Positions 11,609 through 13,245 of a DNA stretch of 13,245 nt are shown here, piece by piece. This DNA comes from Verrucomicrobiota bacterium (GTDB lineage: Bacteria; Verrucomicrobiota; Verrucomicrobiia; Chthoniobacterales; JAFAMB01), in assembly GCA_019236035.1 (NCBI GenBank), contig JAFAJU010000612.1, positions 1 through 13,245 on the forward strand, read 5' to 3'. The notes beneath the pieces are model-generated. The model ran no database searches. It was not told the origin of the DNA and saw only the letters and a list, made by a program, of their open reading frames with translations. How positions within the stretch are numbered: the first letter of the stretch is position 1; each line of letters begins with the position of its first letter. The position numbers and the translations under genes are program-made.

Positions 11609-13245
11609 CTAGTCATTCCACTGCCGTTTTAAGGCTTGTTTGGCGGCATCCTTCTGGTCATCAAGCTGGTCCAATCGCCGGTCGGCCTCGTCTTTTTTCG
11701 TCTTCCATTTCTCTTTTGTGGCACCTTCGGAGTGATCAGCCTGATAATCGTAGTAATCTTTCTCGCGCTTGAGCGCGTTCTTTCGAGCCTCCCAATCGGC
11801 GTCAAACCGGTCGTACGCGGCGTCCTTAGCGTGGTCGTACTCGTCTTTGGTACGGTAGGTTGGCTTCTCCTGGGGTCGCGGAGTCCGGGGGCGACTTTGC
11901 GCGGGTGTCGACTGGGAGGCAGATCGCTCCGGGTCAACCTGTTTGGAAGCGAGAGCTGCAGCCGTGCTGCCAACAGAATTGAAATTGACTTGCATCACGC
12001 TTCGTTCTCCCACCTTGATATCGGCTACTCGCGTCTGGTCGGGAGCTCCCGGAGCTCGCACCACCACTTGATGTTGACCGGGCGGAAGAATTCCTTCGAT
12101 CGGTAATTTTCCCAAATTAACTCCGCCGATGCTCACCTCTGAGTCTGCTCGATCGCTAGCGAGCGAAATGAGCCCGTACTCATGTTTGAAGTCTATGACA
12201 GAGGTACCATTGGGATCCGGCACAATCTCCCGCTTAACCGGCTTTAATGCCCCGATTCGCGAGACCAGCTCAACCGGCTCCGGCGGCAACTCAACCGTTA
12301 ATGGCGTCTTGCCGAGTTCGGAGTCGCCCATAAAAATTGTGGCACCCGCTGGGTCGCTCTTCAAGGTGACGCTAACGCCCTTAAAGTTATGCTCGACAAC
12401 CACCAGCGCGTTCGGTTGCAGATCAATCTCCTGCACATAGTCCGGCCAGCCCGAACGCTTAATCCGGACTGTGTATTTTCCGGTTGGCAGGTTATCCACC
12501 GTCATCGGTGTATTGCCGAAAGTCGTCTTTTGTTCGGTATCCACAATTTGGAACGCCAGAGCCCCTGGATCAGATTTGATTGAAAGTTGGCCGACATCAT
12601 GAACCAACGGGACAAGACCCAGATTGTTCAAGCTTCCCGGATTGATTTCCACCTCAATCGGTCGCGTCTGATATCCGGCAAGACTTAGTTCCAGAATATA
12701 TTTGCCCTTCGGCAAGGGATAGGAGTTGATTGGAGTCTTACCGATTGCCTGCCCATTCCACTTAACCGTCGCCCCCTCCGGCTTGCTGGTCACGGTGACG
12801 CTACCCGTTTGAGGAACGACTGGAGCCGATTCAGGTTTGTGGATAAAAAAATTCGCTCCGATAACGGCCCCGATCGCACAGACCAGAAACAGCCCCACGC
12901 CGGTCAGGAGCATCCGAAGAAGTACGGGAGACGTTTTCGGCTGGCTATCCTCAATCGGCTCACCACCGGGTTGCGCCGCAGGAATCGAACGGGGGAAGGA
13001 AGCCTGATCTCCACCAGTAGGCTGCGGGATCGCCATCGGGGGCGTCAATGGAGCCTGGTTTTGCACCTCGGCGGCTTCCAACCCAGCGAGGAAATCGCCG
13101 GCTGTCGCAAAGCGCGTCGGCTCGGTCGTTCCAAGGCGCAAAATCGCGTTGCCGGGCTCAGAAAGATTCGACACCGGGTTCAATCGGGGCGCAGCCGAGG
13201 CGGTCGAGGATGCCGGTTTTACGCCACCCAGAAGTTCATAAATGA
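11609..13245 (-). CDS. Membrane-anchored Ser/Thr protein kinase with PEGA repeats, C-terminal part, cut by the right edge
   Basis: The frame is open to the right edge, so only 544 residues from the C-terminal side are visible. Numbering starts at the first full codon at 13243. The first residues, IYELLGGVKPA (1-11), then NLSEPGNAILRLGTTEPTRF (26-45) and ATAGDFLAGLE (46-56), match the last helices of a bacterial Hanks-type kinase C-lobe. ATP-binding and HRD/DFG motifs would lie outside the window, so catalytic status is unknown. A Pro-rich linker (about 60-105) leads to one membrane segment (about 107-133). Next come four PEGA domains, predicted extracytoplasmic, at about 146-200, 217-275, 289-341 and 356-411. 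Each has the S-x-P-x-G-A/x-G-x-TP...LP-x-G pattern, with decay in the third and fourth. A Ser/Pro/Arg linker (about 420-460) precedes a highly charged helical tail (about 461-544) rich in Lys, Asp and Glu. PEGA domains are widespread in surface and kinase proteins; their ligand here is unknown. Confidence 0.85.
   Translation of the reverse strand, partial: IYELLGGVKPASSTASAAPRLNPVSNLSEPGNAILRLGTTEPTRFATAGDFLAGLEAAEVQNQAPLTPPMAIPQPTGGDQASFPRSIPAAQPGGEPIEDSQPKTSPVLLRMLLTGVGLFLVCAIGAVIGANFFIHKPESAPVVPQTGSVTVTSKPEGATVKWNGQAIGKTPINSYPLPKGKYILELSLAGYQTRPIEVEINPGSLNNLGLVPLVHDVGQLSIKSDPGALAFQIVDTEQKTTFGNTPMTVDNLPTGKYTVRIKRSGWPDYVQEIDLQPNALVVVEHNFKGVSVTLKSDPAGATIFMGDSELGKTPLTVELPPEPVELVSRIGALKPVKREIVPDPNGTSVIDFKHEYGLISLASDRADSEVSIGGVNLGKLPIEGILPPGQHQVVVRAPGAPDQTRVADIKVGERSVMQVNFNSVGSTAAALASKQVDPERSASQSTPAQSRPRTPRPQEKPTYRTKDEYDHAKDAAYDRFDADWEARKNALKREKDYYDYQADHSEGATKEKWKTKKDEADRRLDQLDDQKDAAKQALKRQWND
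12842..12925 (-). other. Transmembrane segment of the PEGA kinase
   Basis: The encoded stretch (residues about 107-134 of the visible part) is MLLTGVGLFLVCAIGAVIGA flanked by short basic and polar residues (LLR before, HKPE after). This is a single hydrophobic helix, and an N-in orientation would place the kinase in the cytoplasm and the PEGA repeats outside. Confidence 0.75.

Noticed and set aside
12041..12050. GGGAGCTCCC palindrome
   Set aside because: It lies within the coding sequence for a Gly/Ala/Pro stretch of the PEGA protein and is easily explained by codon use.
11636..12106. Plus-strand hydrophobic open frame of 156 codons
   Set aside because: It is antisense to the charged tail of the PEGA protein: Asp/Glu/Lys codons read backwards give Leu, Val, Ile and Phe, which produces false membrane-like segments.
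13181..13183. A TTG codon as start of the PEGA protein
   Set aside because: The frame stays open to the window edge and the upstream residues (IYELLGG...) match the end of a kinase C-lobe, so the gene continues beyond the window.

Overview
The window looks like a piece of a bacterial chromosome with mid-range to moderately high G+C. The genes are densely packed and several lack a clear Shine-Dalgarno sequence. The best guess for the source is a Verrucomicrobiota-like (possibly Acidobacteriota-like) soil or freshwater bacterium. The clues are a Ser/Thr kinase with C-terminal PEGA repeats, a glgX-treZ-treY cluster, and a REP-like 'ACAGGCTGGAAGCCTA' inverted repeat. This placement is inferred from gene style and has not been checked by any search. 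No phage, insertion sequence, CRISPR, rRNA or tRNA signal was seen.

Layout. (1) Positions 1-1810, minus strand: a two-gene unit made of an MGDG-synthase/UgtP-like GT28 glycosyltransferase (614-1810) followed after only 2 nt by a family 1 glycoside hydrolase (1-611, running off the left edge). (2) Positions 1811-2009: a divergent intergenic region holding a perfect 16-bp inverted repeat whose arms are themselves small palindromes, with a promoter-like -10 next to one arm. (3) Positions 2010-10028, plus strand: glgX (debranching enzyme), treZ (overlapping glgX by 11-14 nt), a 123-nt gap with a hairpin, treY, and tilS (overlapping treY by the 4-nt GTGA). (4) Positions 10016-10282, minus strand: a small stand-alone TfoX C-terminal-like helix-hairpin-helix protein that overlaps the end of tilS by 13 nt. 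(5) Positions 10508-11590, plus strand: an M42 family metallo-aminopeptidase preceded by two inverted repeats. (6) Positions 11609-13245, minus strand: the C-terminal part of a membrane-anchored Ser/Thr protein kinase with four PEGA repeats and a charged, probably coiled-coil tail, running off the right edge.

How the genes work together. GlgX trims alpha-1,6 branches from glycogen-type glucans to give linear maltodextrins. TreY converts the reducing end of these to a trehalosyl unit, and TreZ releases trehalose. This is a complete glycogen/maltodextrin-to-trehalose route encoded as one unit. TilS, which modifies tRNA-Ile at the wobble position, is translationally coupled to its end although it has no metabolic link. 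The divergent GT28+GH1 pair is probably about membrane glycolipids. Together with trehalose this would fit an osmotic, desiccation or cold stress locus, but that link is inference.

Most of the window is ordinary, recognisable biology. The items most worth a second look are the GT28-GH1 pair, the inverted repeat with its promoter-like flank, the treY-tilS coupling, and the PEGA-kinase tail.
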